A stretch of 44,140 nucleotides of DNA from Opitutus sp. GAS368 (GTDB taxonomy: Bacteria > Verrucomicrobiota > Verrucomicrobiia > Opitutales > Opitutaceae). Each line of letters begins with the position of its first letter. The stretch's first letter is position 1. Below are positions 25,534 through 34,661 of this stretch, one piece after another. The translations under genes and the position numbers were made by a program. The DNA lies in the NCBI GenBank assembly GCA_945874455.1, contig CAMCHO010000017.1, positions 1 through 44,140 on the forward strand, given 5' to 3'. The notes under the pieces were generated by a model. That model had not been told where the DNA came from, made no database searches, and was given only the letters and a program-made list of their open reading frames with translations.

Positions 25534-27327
25534 GTGACGTGGCAAATAGCAGCCGTTTTTATTCTCATCCTCGCGGCCTTGATCATGTTTGTGCGGGAAA
25601 AGACATCCCCCGACCTCATCGCACTCGGGGTGCTCGTTATCATCGCCGCCTTGGGCCTAGTGCCCACCGGCGATGTGCTCGCGGTTTTTGGCAATCCCGC
25701 CCCCATCACCGTCGCCGCAATGTTCGTGCTCAGCGCCGCCCTCGTGCGCTGCGGCGCCCTCGACGGCCTCTCCGCTGGACTCGACCACGCCGCGCATTTT
25801 TCCTACCGGTCCGTGATTTTTCTGCTGGTTGTGCTGGTGGCCTTCGTCTCGGCCTGGATTAACAACACCCCGGTCGTCGTCGTCTTTGTCCCCGTCGTGA
25901 TCACGCTCGCCCGTCGCATGTCGCTGCCGGCGTCCAAGTTTCTGATCCCGCTCTCCTATGCCGCCGTGCTCGGCGGCACCTGCACCCTCATCGGCACCAG
26001 CACTAACCTCGTCGTCAACGGCATCCTCGCCCAGCGCGGCATCCCGGAAATGGGTATGTTCGAACTCACGTGGATCGGCGTGCCCGCCACGCTCGTCGGC
26101 GCGGTTTACCTCGCTCTAGCTGGTGGCCGCCTGTTGCCCGCGCGGGAGAACCTCACCTCGATCCTCTCGGACGAAGAGCGCCGCGAGTACTTCACCGAGG
26201 CCTTCGTGCCGCCAGACTCCCGGCTCATCGGCAAAAGCCTGCGTGCGGCCGGCCTCGTTCGCAGTCGCGGTTTCCGGGTCATCGAAGTCGTCCGCGACGG
26301 GGTCAGCCTGCACATCGAACCCACGCTAACTCCCCTTGCGGCCGGCGATCGTCTGATCCTCGCCTGCCGACCCTCTGACATCGCGCGCGTTCGGGCCATG
26401 CCCGGATTCGACTTCACTGCGGAAGCCGGACTAGAGCAAATCTCGGCCCACGAGGGCGTCATCTTCGAGGGCGCCATCGCTCCGCACGCCGACATTATCG
26501 GCCAAAGCATCGGTGAACTGCGCTTCCGCCAGCGCTTCCGCGTGATCGTCCTCGCCCTCCACCGTAGCGGCGAAAGCGTGCGCGACAAACTCGAGACCCT
26601 GCCGCTGCGCGCCGGCGACATTCTCCTCATGATGGGCACCGAGCCGGCAGCCGACGCCTTGCGCCGGGGCCGGGACCTGATGCTCTTTAACAGTCCGCCG
26701 CTCCCCTCGCGGTCGTTGCATCGCCGGTTGCCGATCGTGCTCGCCACGATTGTCGCCGTGGTGCTCGGCGAGACGTTCGACTGGCTCCCGATTGAGATCG
26801 GGGCGATCGGCGGCGCGGTGCTGGTTTGTCTCACCGGCTGCCTCAAGCCCAAAGAGGCCTACGAATCGATCGAGTGGCCACTGCTGTTCGTGATCTTCGG
26901 TATGCTCGCTCTCGGCGCCGCGATGCAAGCCACCGGTGCCGCTGCGTGGTTGGCCCATCATCTCGTCGCTGGCATCGATCATTTCGTCACCGGCCCGCAC
27001 AAGGCCCTCGTACTCCTCGCGGGCCTTTACCTCGGCACCGTGGTGCTCACCGAGCTCCTCTCGAACAACGCCGTCGCCGCGCTCATGGTGCCCATCGCCC
27101 TCTCAATCGCCACCGCCGCCGAACTGGACGCGCGGCCGCTTATCATCGCAGTGACGTTTGCTGCCAGCGCGGCGTTCGCCACGCCCATCGGCTACCAGAC
27201 CAACACCTACGTCTACGGCATCGGCGGCTACCGCTTCGCGGACTTCGTTAAAATCGGCGTGCCGTTGAACGCCCTCTGCTTCGTTGTAGCGATGGTGGTG
27301 ATACCGCTAGTCTGGCCGTTCCGCTGA
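25534..27327 (+). CDS. SLC13-type (DASS) anion transporter with two TrkA-C domains
   Basis: The GTG at 25534 gives 597 residues; a GTG at 25507 adds nine residues but lies inside a hairpin arm, so I prefer the later start. Membrane segments fill both ends (about residues 1-200 and 400-597 of the product). Between them are two TrkA-C domains: one with PDSRLIGKSLRAAGLVRSRG and GDRLILACRP, the second with IAPHADIIGQSIGELRFRQR and GDILLMMGTEPA. Family motifs include WINNTPVVVVFVPVV, GGTCTLIGTSTNLVVNG and, in the second half, ELLSNNAVAALMVPIA. Relatives move sulfate, citrate or other dicarboxylates with sodium. The substrate cannot be told from sequence. It runs in the same direction as guaA, which follows after about 100 bp. 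Confidence 0.88.
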   Translation: MTWQIAAVFILILAALIMFVREKTSPDLIALGVLVIIAALGLVPTGDVLAVFGNPAPITVAAMFVLSAALVRCGALDGLSAGLDHAAHFSYRSVIFLLVVLVAFVSAWINNTPVVVVFVPVVITLARRMSLPASKFLIPLSYAAVLGGTCTLIGTSTNLVVNGILAQRGIPEMGMFELTWIGVPATLVGAVYLALAGGRLLPARENLTSILSDEERREYFTEAFVPPDSRLIGKSLRAAGLVRSRGFRVIEVVRDGVSLHIEPTLTPLAAGDRLILACRPSDIARVRAMPGFDFTAEAGLEQISAHEGVIFEGAIAPHADIIGQSIGELRFRQRFRVIVLALHRSGESVRDKLETLPLRAGDILLMMGTEPAADALRRGRDLMLFNSPPLPSRSLHRRLPIVLATIVAVVLGETFDWLPIEIGAIGGAVLVCLTGCLKPKEAYESIEWPLLFVIFGMLALGAAMQATGAAAWLAHHLVAGIDHFVTGPHKALVLLAGLYLGTVVLTELLSNNAVAALMVPIALSIATAAELDARPLIIAVTFAASAAFATPIGYQTNTYVYGIGGYRFADFVKIGVPLNALCFVVAMVVIPLVWPFR

Positions 27328-27429
27328 GCCGCGCTCCGCGGGCGCGCCGCGGGCATTGACACGCGGCGAGCGGTCGCGGCACGCTCGTGGCTCATTTTTC
27401 GCAGCCGTCACGTCACGCCCGCCGCACAC

Positions 27430-28971
27430 ATGCCACAAATCATCGCTGTCCTCGACTTTGGCTCTCAACTCACGCAGGTCATCGCGCGCCGCATCCGCGA
27501 GTGCCAAGTCTACTCGAAGATCTATCACTACTCGACCCCGGCGGCGAAGCTCCGCGAGGACGGCGTGGTCGGCATCATCCTCTCGGGCGGTCCCCAGAGC
27601 GTTTACGCGAAAACGGCGCCCCACCCGGATAAGGAGATTTTCACCCTCGGCGTCCCCATGCTCGGTATCTGCTACGGGGTGCAACTCATGGGGCACCACC
27701 TCGGCGGCCACGTGGCGCACAGCAAGGCGCGCGAATACGGCCACGGTCAGCTCACCATCAAGAGGGCCGGTAAACTCTTCGCCGGGCTCCCGAAGAAGCT
27801 GCGCATCTGGAATTCCCACGGCGACAAACTGGAAAAACTTCCGCCTGGCTTCGTCGCAACTGCAGTTTCCGAAAATTCGCCGTATGCGGGTATCGAGGAC
27901 AAGCGGCGCGGGTTCTACGGCATCCAGTTTCACCCGGAAGTGTTTCACACCGAGCGCGGCGGCGAAATGATCCGCAACTTCCTCGTCGGCATCTGCGGCG
28001 CGAAACAGGATTGGACCACCCAAGATTTTATCGCGCAGTCTGTCGCCACGATCCGTGATCAGGTCGGCAAGGGTCGCGTGCTCCTCGGTCTCTCCGGCGG
28101 CGTCGATTCTTCGGTGGCCGCTGCGCTGTTGCACAAGGCCATCGGCAAGCAGCTCACGTGTGTCTTCGTGGACAATGGTCTCCTCCGCAAGGGCGAGCGT
28201 GCGGCGGTCGAAAAACTCTACGGTGATCATTTTAATATCGACCTCCGCGTGGCTGACGCATCGAAGCTTTTCCTCAAGCGCCTCAAGGGTGTCGCGGAGC
28301 CCGAGCAGAAGCGGAAGATCATTGGCCGCACCTTCGTCGAAGTGTTCGAGAAGTCGCTGAAGTCGATCAAAGGCAGCGCGGAGTTTCTCGCGCAGGGCAC
28401 GCTCTATCCGGACGTGATCGAGAGTGTTTCGATCCAGGGCAACCCCGCTGCGCTCATCAAGACTCACCACAATGTCGGCGGCTTGCCCGAGCGCATGAAG
28501 CTCAAACTCGTCGAACCCCTGCGCCAGCTCTTCAAGGATGAGGTCCGCCGCGTCGGCGAAGCGCTCGGCCTACCGAAGGAGGTCGTGTGGCGCCAACCGT
28601 TCCCCGGTCCCGGTCTCGGCGTACGCGTGATGGGTGACATCACGGCCGACAAACTCGAAATCCTCCGCAACGCCGACTTCGTGCTCCAAGAGGAGATGAT
28701 GGCGTCGGGTTATTATTGGAAAGTGTGGCAGTCGTTCTGCGTGTTTCTTCCGGTCAAGACGGTTGGCGTGTTCGGCGACGAGCGCACCTATGACTATGTG
28801 ATCGCGCTGCGGATTGTGGAGAGCACGGATGCCATGACGGCCGATTGGGCCAAGCTCCCCCACGACGTGCTCCAGAAAATCTCGAGTCGCATCACCAATG
28901 AGGTCCGCGGCGTCGGCCGCGTCGTCTACGATGTGAGTTCCAAACCGCCCGCGACCATCGAGTGGGAGTAA
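27430..28971 (+). CDS. guaA: GMP synthase (glutamine-hydrolysing)
   Basis: The 513-residue length is normal for GuaA, which aminates XMP to GMP using glutamine and ATP in the cytoplasm. The N-terminal class I amidotransferase has the nucleophile in [16 protein letters not shown] (Cys near residue 81) and [11 protein letters not shown] with its His and Glu. The ATP pyrophosphatase domain has the PP-loop [17 protein letters not shown] near residue 220. The C-terminal dimerisation domain carries [33 protein letters not shown] and ends in PPATIEWE, as the family does. All expected catalytic residues are visible. It is preceded by a TTGACA (27356-27361) that may be a -35 box, but no matching -10 was found. 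Confidence 0.98.
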   Translation: MPQIIAVLDFGSQLTQVIARRIRECQVYSKIYHYSTPAAKLREDGVVGIILSGGPQSVYAKTAPHPDKEIFTLGVPMLGICYGVQLMGHHLGGHVAHSKAREYGHGQLTIKRAGKLFAGLPKKLRIWNSHGDKLEKLPPGFVATAVSENSPYAGIEDKRRGFYGIQFHPEVFHTERGGEMIRNFLVGICGAKQDWTTQDFIAQSVATIRDQVGKGRVLLGLSGGVDSSVAAALLHKAIGKQLTCVFVDNGLLRKGERAAVEKLYGDHFNIDLRVADASKLFLKRLKGVAEPEQKRKIIGRTFVEVFEKSLKSIKGSAEFLAQGTLYPDVIESVSIQGNPAALIKTHHNVGGLPERMKLKLVEPLRQLFKDEVRRVGEALGLPKEVVWRQPFPGPGLGVRVMGDITADKLEILRNADFVLQEEMMASGYYWKVWQSFCVFLPVKTVGVFGDERTYDYVIALRIVESTDAMTADWAKLPHDVLQKISSRITNEVRGVGRVVYDVSSKPPATIEWE

Positions 28972-29026
28972 TCTCCGCCGATCGCCGGACTTCCCTCGCG
29001 GCCATCCTTTCACCAAGGTCCGCTGC

Positions 29027-29800
29027 ATGATTCCCTGGTGGTTGAGTCCGCTGCGCTTCCTTGCTATGGCTGTGGCCGCGGTCGTTCTGGCCAACGTCGC
29101 CCGTGCGGCCGAGCTGCCGATCATCACCAAGGCGAGGGCGCGACTGGGCTCCGAAGCGGCAATCGGCGACGTGAAATCGATTCACTTCGTGGGCACCTTG
29201 GTCACCACCGATCCCGCCGATCCGAGCAAGCAGCAGCGGGCGGCGATCGACATTGTTTTTCAGAAGAATGACCAGCAACGGATCACGACGACCTATGATC
29301 AAGTGATCGAGACGACGTCGCTGGATGGGTATGACGCCTGGCAGCGAAAGCAGCACCCGACGGACCCGACCACGTGGCAGCAGACGCTCCAAGGAGCGGA
29401 ACAGATCAAGCGTCTGCGTGCTAACACGTGGGAGAGCCTCGCATTTTTTCGAGGCCTGGAGACCCGGGGCGGGCGCATCGAAGACCAGGGGCCCGTCACG
29501 ATCGACGGCGTGGCTTGCCAAAAAGTCGCCTTCATCCATGGGGAGACGATCATCTTCTACCGCTATTTCGATCTGGCGACCGGCCGACTGACGTTAACTG
29601 AGACCGAGGCGGGTGGCACCTTGCGCGAGCAGGGCGAGGTGATCGCCGCCGGCCTCCGGTTTCCCAAGAGCTTGGTGACCACTACGAGAAATCCAGCCGG
29701 TAAGGTTCAGACCGTAACGATCACCGTCGAAAAAATCACCGTCAACGAGGTCTTCCCCGCGTCATTTTTCGCGGTGCCGATCCGCTCTCTCCGGGAGTGA
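29027..29800 (+). CDS. Secreted LolA-like hypothetical protein
   Basis: The 257-residue product has a signal peptide (LAMAVAAVVLANVARAAE, cleavage near residue 28). The mature part is beta-rich, with SIHFVGTLVTTDPADPSKQQ, RAAIDIVFQKNDQQRITTTY and DGYDAWQRKQHPTDPTTWQQ, then IFYRYFDLATGRLTLTETEA and ITVEKITVNEVFPASFFAVP. This order resembles LolA/LolB-type lipoprotein-binding folds and related periplasmic proteins that read 'outer membrane lipoprotein-sorting'. The tail motif (V-x-V-x-x-I-x-V-N-x-x-x-P-x-x-F) fits that group. It starts 55 bases after guaA and overlaps only the unlikely upstream extension of hisD. The partner is unknown. Confidence 0.6.
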   Translation: MIPWWLSPLRFLAMAVAAVVLANVARAAELPIITKARARLGSEAAIGDVKSIHFVGTLVTTDPADPSKQQRAAIDIVFQKNDQQRITTTYDQVIETTSLDGYDAWQRKQHPTDPTTWQQTLQGAEQIKRLRANTWESLAFFRGLETRGGRIEDQGPVTIDGVACQKVAFIHGETIIFYRYFDLATGRLTLTETEAGGTLREQGEVIAAGLRFPKSLVTTTRNPAGKVQTVTITVEKITVNEVFPASFFAVPIRSLRE

Positions 29801-29895
29801 TCGCCGTCGTGGCCGCCCTTGGGTTCGGTGAACAAGCGGCAACAAGCCGTAACGGACTCGACGCCGGGGCAATCATGCGGCTAGCGTTTTCGTTC

Positions 29896-31191
29896 ATGCG
29901 CACGCTCCATCATGCTTCGAAGACTTTTGCCGACGAACTCGCCGCCTTCTGCCGCGGCTCGATCGTGCCGAAGGACATTTCGGATTCCGTCGCCGCGATC
30001 CTTGCCGACGTGCGCGCGCGCGGAGACGAAGCGGTGGGCTATTATGCGGCCAAGTTTGATAGCGCCAAGATTCGGGCCCGCGATTTCCCTGTTAAGTCGT
30101 CCGACTTGGCCGCCGCCGCGGACCGCCTCCCTCCGGCCGACCGCCGTGCTATTTTGGCCGCGCGTGACAGCCTCCTTGATTTTAACCGCCGGAGCCTTCC
30201 GAAAAATTGGACGGCGAAAAACAAACACGGTGCGCTCGTGGGCGAGAAGTTCGACCCCATCCGGCGCGTGGGGCTTTACGTCCCCGGCGGTCAGGTGCCG
30301 TTGGTGTCGACCGTGTTGATGACGGTGACTCTTGCGAAAATCGCCGGCTGCCCGGAGATCGCGGTCTTCACGCCGAGCAATGCCGATGGCAAGCTTGCCG
30401 CTGGCCTGCTCGCTGCGCTGCACCTCTCGGGCATCACGGAAGTGTATTGTTTTGGTGGCGTGCAGGCGATCGGCGCAATGGCCTACGGCACGACGACGAT
30501 CAACGCTGTCGACAAGATCTATGGTCCCGGCAACGCCTATGTATGCGAGGCCAAGCGCCAAGTTTTCGGTACGGTCGGGGTGGATTCCCTACCGGGTCCG
30601 AGCGAGGTGATGATCATTGCCGATGACACCGCCAACGCGTCCTTTGCGGCGGCTGATTTGCTCGCGCAGGCGGAGCACGGTTCCGGTCGGGAGAAAATCT
30701 ACCTGCTCGCGACTTCGGCTGAAATCATCGAGGCGATCGCCGTGGAGCTCCGCGACCAGTTGCCGCTCATCACGCGGCGGGAAAAAGCGCAGCGCGTACT
30801 GGATGCCGGTTTCCTCGCCATCGAGGTCAAGCATCTCGCCCACGCCGCGCAGATTGCGAACACTGTCGCGCCTGAGCACCTCGAACTCCTCGTCACCGAT
30901 ACCGCGGCGAAGAAACTGACCGCCGACATCACGACCGCCGGCGCGATCATGATCGGTAATTTTACCCCGACGGCCCTCGGTGACTTCGTGGCCGGCCCGA
31001 GCCACGTGCTGCCCACGGGCCGCGCCGGGCGGTTCTTCAGCGGGCTGCGGGTCGATGATTTTATGCGGCGCACCAGCATCGTTCATTACGATCAGGCGAG
31101 TGTGAAAAAAGCGGCGCCGATCGTGGCCGCGTTTGCGGCGATGGAAAAACTCGATGCCCACGGCCGCTCGGTGCGGATTCGGGGGGTGTAG
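29896..31191 (+). CDS. hisD: Histidinol dehydrogenase
   Basis: From the ATG at 29896 the product has 431 residues, like the 434 of E. coli HisD; the frame is open to 29797 but that would overlap the upstream gene and add 33 unrelated residues. HisD performs the last two steps of histidine biosynthesis, oxidising histidinol to histidine with two NAD. Visible signatures are GLYVPGGQVPLVSTVLM, YGPGNAYVCEAKRQVFG, DSLPGPSEVMIIADD (near residue 230), LLAQAEHGSGRE with the zinc-binding Gln and His, EHLELLVTD, and GDFVAGPSHVLPTGRAGRF near residue 362. The C-terminal helix is complete. It heads a his cluster followed by hisC, hisB, a Uma2 gene and hisH. Confidence 0.97.
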   Translation: MRTLHHASKTFADELAAFCRGSIVPKDISDSVAAILADVRARGDEAVGYYAAKFDSAKIRARDFPVKSSDLAAAADRLPPADRRAILAARDSLLDFNRRSLPKNWTAKNKHGALVGEKFDPIRRVGLYVPGGQVPLVSTVLMTVTLAKIAGCPEIAVFTPSNADGKLAAGLLAALHLSGITEVYCFGGVQAIGAMAYGTTTINAVDKIYGPGNAYVCEAKRQVFGTVGVDSLPGPSEVMIIADDTANASFAAADLLAQAEHGSGREKIYLLATSAEIIEAIAVELRDQLPLITRREKAQRVLDAGFLAIEVKHLAHAAQIANTVAPEHLELLVTDTAAKKLTADITTAGAIMIGNFTPTALGDFVAGPSHVLPTGRAGRFFSGLRVDDFMRRTSIVHYDQASVKKAAPIVAAFAAMEKLDAHGRSVRIRGV

Positions 31192-31230
31192 GAGCGGCTT
31201 TGCCCTGCGCCCACACCTACGCTGAATCCT
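31187..31230. repeat. Short hairpin repeat in the hisD-hisC gap
   Basis: After the hisD stop the sequence GTGTAGGAGCGGCTTTGCCC is followed by a partly complementary CACACCTACGC, with GTAGG/CCTAC as the clearest pair. The GTAGGAGCGGCTTTGC motif resembles short interspersed repeats common between genes in GC-rich bacteria. It lies within the operon, so it may affect mRNA stability without stopping transcription. Confidence 0.35.
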
Positions 31231-31259
31231 CAACCGGGGGCTCACCTGCTCCTCCACTG

Positions 31260-32372
31260 ATGTCTGAACTCACTGCTCTCGCCCTCCCGCACATCGCGAA
31301 GCTCCACGCGTATACGCCCGGCCTTCAGCCGACGGATCGAGGCTGGACGAAACTCAACACCAACGAGTGCCCGTATGCGCCGAGCCCGCGGGTAGCCGAA
31401 GCGCTGCGCCGCGAGATCGGTGAAGACGGGGCCTCGCTCCGGCTCTATCCCAGCCCGCAGAGTTCGCCGTTGCGCGCGGCCATTGCTTCGCACCATGGCG
31501 AAGGCCTCACGGCGGAAAACGTCTGCGTCGGCAATGGCTCCGATGATATTCTCAATTTACTCATCCGAGCTTTTTGCACGCGAGAAGTCGCCGCCGGCTA
31601 CACGTTGCCCAGCTATTCGCTGTATCCCGTGCTCATCGAGATCCAGGACGGCGCGACTCAGGTGATCGCGTTCGACCGCGCGATGCGCCTCCCTCTCGAT
31701 CGCATCGCCGCCTCGACCGCGCGGGCGTTTTTTCTGACATCGCCGAACGCCCCGACGGGGGTCGCCTTTGCAAATGCCGACCTCGAGCGGGTGCTGGCGT
31801 CGTTTCGTGGCCTGCTGGTCGTCGACGAAGCTTACGCGCCCTTTGCGACGGAAAACGCCGTCCCGCTGCTCGCCCGTTATCCAAACTTGGTGGTCGTCCG
31901 CACGCTCTCGAAAGCCTATGCGCTCGCGGGCATCCGGGTGGGCTATGCGCTCGCGCATCCGGAAATCATCGGCCTGCTCGACCGCGTGCGCGACAGCTAC
32001 AATGTGAACCGCCTCTCCCAGGTGGCTGCGCTCGCGGCGCTCGGCGACACGGCCTACTATTCCGGTGTCGTGGAAAAAATCAAAGCCACCCGGGACCGCT
32101 GTATCCGCGATTTCAGCACGCACCGGGGCTGGTTTACCTACGAGTCGCAGGCCAACTTCATTTTCACGGAGCCGAAAAACGCTCGGGGCGAGGCGGGCCC
32201 GGCGATTTCGAAGTCGGCTTACGATTTCCTTTTCGCCCATAAAGTCCTCGTGCGCCACTTTCCGAAGCACGCCTTGACCGCCCCATTTCTGCGGATCAGC
32301 GTGGGAACCGATGACGAAATGCTCGTCCTCAACGAAACTCTCGACGCATGGCTAAAAACAACAAACGCGTAG
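31260..32372 (+). CDS. hisC: Histidinol-phosphate aminotransferase
   Basis: The ATG at 31260 gives 370 residues, normal for HisC; the frame from 31200 would add 20 residues translated from the intergenic repeat. This PLP enzyme transaminates imidazole-acetol phosphate with glutamate. Motifs seen are [58 protein letters not shown] and [12 protein letters not shown]. The Schiff-base lysine is in [17 protein letters not shown] (near residue 215), and [12 protein letters not shown] contains the substrate-binding Arg. The 3' end overlaps hisB by 25 bases. Confidence 0.96.
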   Translation: MSELTALALPHIAKLHAYTPGLQPTDRGWTKLNTNECPYAPSPRVAEALRREIGEDGASLRLYPSPQSSPLRAAIASHHGEGLTAENVCVGNGSDDILNLLIRAFCTREVAAGYTLPSYSLYPVLIEIQDGATQVIAFDRAMRLPLDRIAASTARAFFLTSPNAPTGVAFANADLERVLASFRGLLVVDEAYAPFATENAVPLLARYPNLVVVRTLSKAYALAGIRVGYALAHPEIIGLLDRVRDSYNVNRLSQVAALAALGDTAYYSGVVEKIKATRDRCIRDFSTHRGWFTYESQANFIFTEPKNARGEAGPAISKSAYDFLFAHKVLVRHFPKHALTAPFLRISVGTDDEMLVLNETLDAWLKTTNA

Positions 32373-32950
32373 CGACTGTCCTCCGTAAAACGGCGGAGAC
32401 GGACATCGCGCTGACCTTGGCAATCGACGGTCGCGGCCAGTCGGCAATTGCCACCGGCGTGCCCTTCTTCGACCACATGCTCACGCTCTTTGCGAAGCAC
32501 GGGCTCTTTGACCTGACGGTGAAGGCCAAGGGCGACGTCGAGGTCGACTACCACCACACGGTCGAGGATGTGGGGCTCGTGCTCGGGCAGGCCTTCAAGG
32601 AGGCGCTCGGTGACAAGGTCGGGATCAAGCGATACGGTTTTTTTATTCTCCCGATGGACGAATCGCTGGCCCGGATCGTCGTCGATGTCGGTGGTCGCCC
32701 GCATTTGGTTTACGAGGCAAACGCCCCGACGATGTTTGTACGCGATTTCAACATTATCCTCGTGAAGGAATTTTGTCGGGCGTTTAGCAATGCCCTCGGG
32801 GCGAATCTTCACGTCCAGCTGGTTTACGGCGAAGAGCCGCACCACGTGGCTGAGGCGATCTTCAAGTGCCTCGCCCGTGCCTTGGACATGGCGACGCAGA
32901 TCGAGCCGCGCGCAGCGGATCAGCTGCCGAGCACGAAGGGGAAAATCTGA
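32348..32950 (+). CDS. hisB: Imidazoleglycerol-phosphate dehydratase
   Basis: The 200-residue, single-domain product corresponds to the dehydratase half of enterobacterial HisB; no phosphatase domain is attached, as in most bacteria. It dehydrates imidazole-glycerol phosphate to the acetol phosphate used by HisC. Metal-ligand motifs are [29 protein letters not shown] and, in the second half, [19 protein letters not shown]. The N-terminus (basic, [18 protein letters not shown]) lies inside the hisC end with a 25-base overlap, indicating tight coupling. The family's usual ending (LPSTKG) is present. Confidence 0.97.
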   Translation: MAKNNKRVATVLRKTAETDIALTLAIDGRGQSAIATGVPFFDHMLTLFAKHGLFDLTVKAKGDVEVDYHHTVEDVGLVLGQAFKEALGDKVGIKRYGFFILPMDESLARIVVDVGGRPHLVYEANAPTMFVRDFNIILVKEFCRAFSNALGANLHVQLVYGEEPHHVAEAIFKCLARALDMATQIEPRAADQLPSTKGKI

Positions 32951-33001
32951 TGGCCGCATAGGGCGTCTGGCTTGCCGCAGCCCCCGCGCCATCTTGCTAC
33001 C

Positions 33002-33547
33002 ATGGAGACCCTCACGATCGAACGACCGGCGCAGGACGCGCAGACCGCGTTCAACCTGCGTCGCTGGGCGGAGCTCCTCGCCGATCCCAAGTGGATCAAG
33101 GTCGAGGGCCGGGTTGAGACCGACCGGCATGGTCACGTCCTGATGAGCCCACCGCCTGCTGCCAGCCACGGAGGTTATCAGTTTCGCATCGGAGCGATCA
33201 TCGACCGCCTCCTGCCTGATGGCGAGGTGTTCACGGAATGCCCAATCTCCACTGCCGGTGGCGTGCGCGCTGCCGACGTCGCGTGGGCTTCGCGTGACTG
33301 CGTGGATGAGCTTGGTGATGGCACCTGTTTCTCCCGCGCACCCGAGATTTGTGTCGAGGTGCTTTCGCCTGACAACACGGTCGCCGAGATGAGGGACAAG
33401 ACGGCGCTGTATTTCGATGCCGGTGCCCGCGAGGTGTGGCACTGTTCACTCACGGGCGGGATGACGTTTTTCGCTGCCGGTCAGGCCGAGCCCCTGCGCG
33501 GCTCGAAACTCTGTCCGGATTTCCCGGCACTGGTGTTGCGGCGCTGA
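33002..33547 (+). CDS. Uma2-family (DUF820) putative endonuclease-fold protein
   Basis: The ATG at 33002 gives 181 residues; the frame from 32972 adds ten residues of doubtful value. Family motifs fit DUF820/Uma2: LMSPPPAASHGGYQFRIGAI early, a central VRAADVAWASRD with the catalytic-type Asp, PEICVEVLSPDNTVAEMRDK with Glu, and ALYFDAGAREVWHCS ending the PD-(D/E)XK-like core. The function of this widely expanded family is unknown; a restriction-endonuclease-like fold is established, activity is not. It is inserted between hisB and hisH, 51 bases after hisB and seven before hisH, so it is probably transcribed with them, although it has no known role in histidine synthesis. Confidence 0.85.
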   Translation: METLTIERPAQDAQTAFNLRRWAELLADPKWIKVEGRVETDRHGHVLMSPPPAASHGGYQFRIGAIIDRLLPDGEVFTECPISTAGGVRAADVAWASRDCVDELGDGTCFSRAPEICVEVLSPDNTVAEMRDKTALYFDAGAREVWHCSLTGGMTFFAAGQAEPLRGSKLCPDFPALVLRR

Positions 33548-33554
33548 CGGCCAG

Positions 33555-34181
33555 ATGATTGCCGTCATCGATACCGGGATTTGCAACCTGCGCAGCGTCA
33601 CCAAGGCGCTCGAGGCGGTCGGTGCGACCATTCAGGTGGTCCGCACGCCCGAGGAGATTGTCGCGGCGGACGCGCGGGGCATCGTCTTGCCGGGCGTGGG
33701 CGCATTGCGGGATTGTGTGGCTTCGTTGCGGGCCTCGAAACTCGACGCAGCGGTGCGCGACTGGATCGCGGCGGACCGGCCCTTTCTGGGAGTGTGCCTG
33801 GGGATGCAGGCGCTGTTCGAGCACTCGGAGGAAGGTAACATCACCGGCCTCGGGATTTTCCCGGGTAAGGTCGTGCGTTTCCAGCGCCCGCCGGAGCTTA
33901 AGATCCCGCACATGGGTTGGAACACGATTCGCTTCGTGCAGACGAACTCGCCCCTCGCTGCGAATCTCGCGCCCGACGGCGAGAATTTTTACTTCGTCCA
34001 CAGCTTTCACTGTGTGCCGGTCGAGCGCTCGCTCGTCTTGGCGGAGTGCGATTATGGCGGGGAGTTTTGTTGCGCGATTGCCCGCGGTCGGGTGTTTGCG
34101 ACGCAGTTTCACCCCGAAAAGAGCCAGGCGAAGGGCCTGCAGGTTTACCGCAATTTCGCGTCGGTGGTAGCGGCGGGTTAG
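33555..34181 (+). CDS. hisH: Imidazole glycerol phosphate synthase, glutamine amidotransferase subunit
   Basis: The 208-residue product provides ammonia from glutamine to HisF for imidazole ring formation. It has the family opening IAVIDTGICNLRSVTKALEA, the oxyanion-strand region LPGVGALRDC, the nucleophile in FLGVCLGMQALFEHSEEG (Cys near residue 80), IPHMGWNTI, and the His and Glu in ATQFHPEKSQAKGLQVYRNF near residue 184. Two GVG-type residues and the HGW-like loop are intact. The HisF partner is not encoded in this window, nor is hisA, so the pathway is split across loci. A weakly structured 480-bp gap follows. Confidence 0.96.
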   Translation: MIAVIDTGICNLRSVTKALEAVGATIQVVRTPEEIVAADARGIVLPGVGALRDCVASLRASKLDAAVRDWIAADRPFLGVCLGMQALFEHSEEGNITGLGIFPGKVVRFQRPPELKIPHMGWNTIRFVQTNSPLAANLAPDGENFYFVHSFHCVPVERSLVLAECDYGGEFCCAIARGRVFATQFHPEKSQAKGLQVYRNFASVVAAG

Positions 34182-34661
34182 GCGAGGATTTTCGCACGGG
34201 CGGGGTAGCGCGATGGGGAGAAGGAGCAGAGAGCGGGCAGGTAAACGTTGAGGTCGGTGAGCGTGACGTCGAAGCGGGTCCGCATCGTGTTTTCCAACGG
34301 AGTTCACCTTCAGGAAAGATTCCAGAAGGGTGAACGGATGGGGGCGGAGGGTCTGATGACACTGATTCGGGGCCGGTGACATGAGGAAATCCCCTGTGAT
34401 CAGCGCGATTTTTCTGCCTGAGTCTTCCGGCAGTTGCCTGTCGTCATGAGCGGTGAGCGGGCGATGTTGGACCCTAACCATGGCGCGAAGTGTGAGCTGC
34501 TTGCGCGGGGTGTGAAGGCGGTCCCTCGGTGGAAGGTCGCGGGGAGGGAGCGTGACGTTTTCTTACCGGCGCGGCGTTTGGGACTGCTTCCTCGGCTGAA
34601 ATTCTCTCTTCCGGGCAAGTTTTCTTTGCCAGCGGCTCGGAATTAGTTTCGCTCGAAAGAT
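34182..34661. other. Gap with no supported gene
   Basis: This 480-bp region between hisH and gltA contains short open frames on both strands but none with domain-like composition. A minus-strand frame of about 35 codons (MRTRFDVTLTDLNVYLPALC) looks slightly protein-like but is too short to support. The gltA promoter should lie in the last 200 bases; no confident boxes were found. A small GGCAA/TTGCC hairpin is present near 34614-34630. Confidence 0.5.

Noticed and set aside
27356-27361. TTGACA as a guaA promoter
   Set aside because: The -35-like hexamer is good, but no -10-like hexamer exists at 16-18 bases, so it is mentioned only in the guaA entry.
27307-28470. 387-codon open frame on the minus strand
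   Set aside because: It is antisense to guaA and arises from high GC content at third positions.
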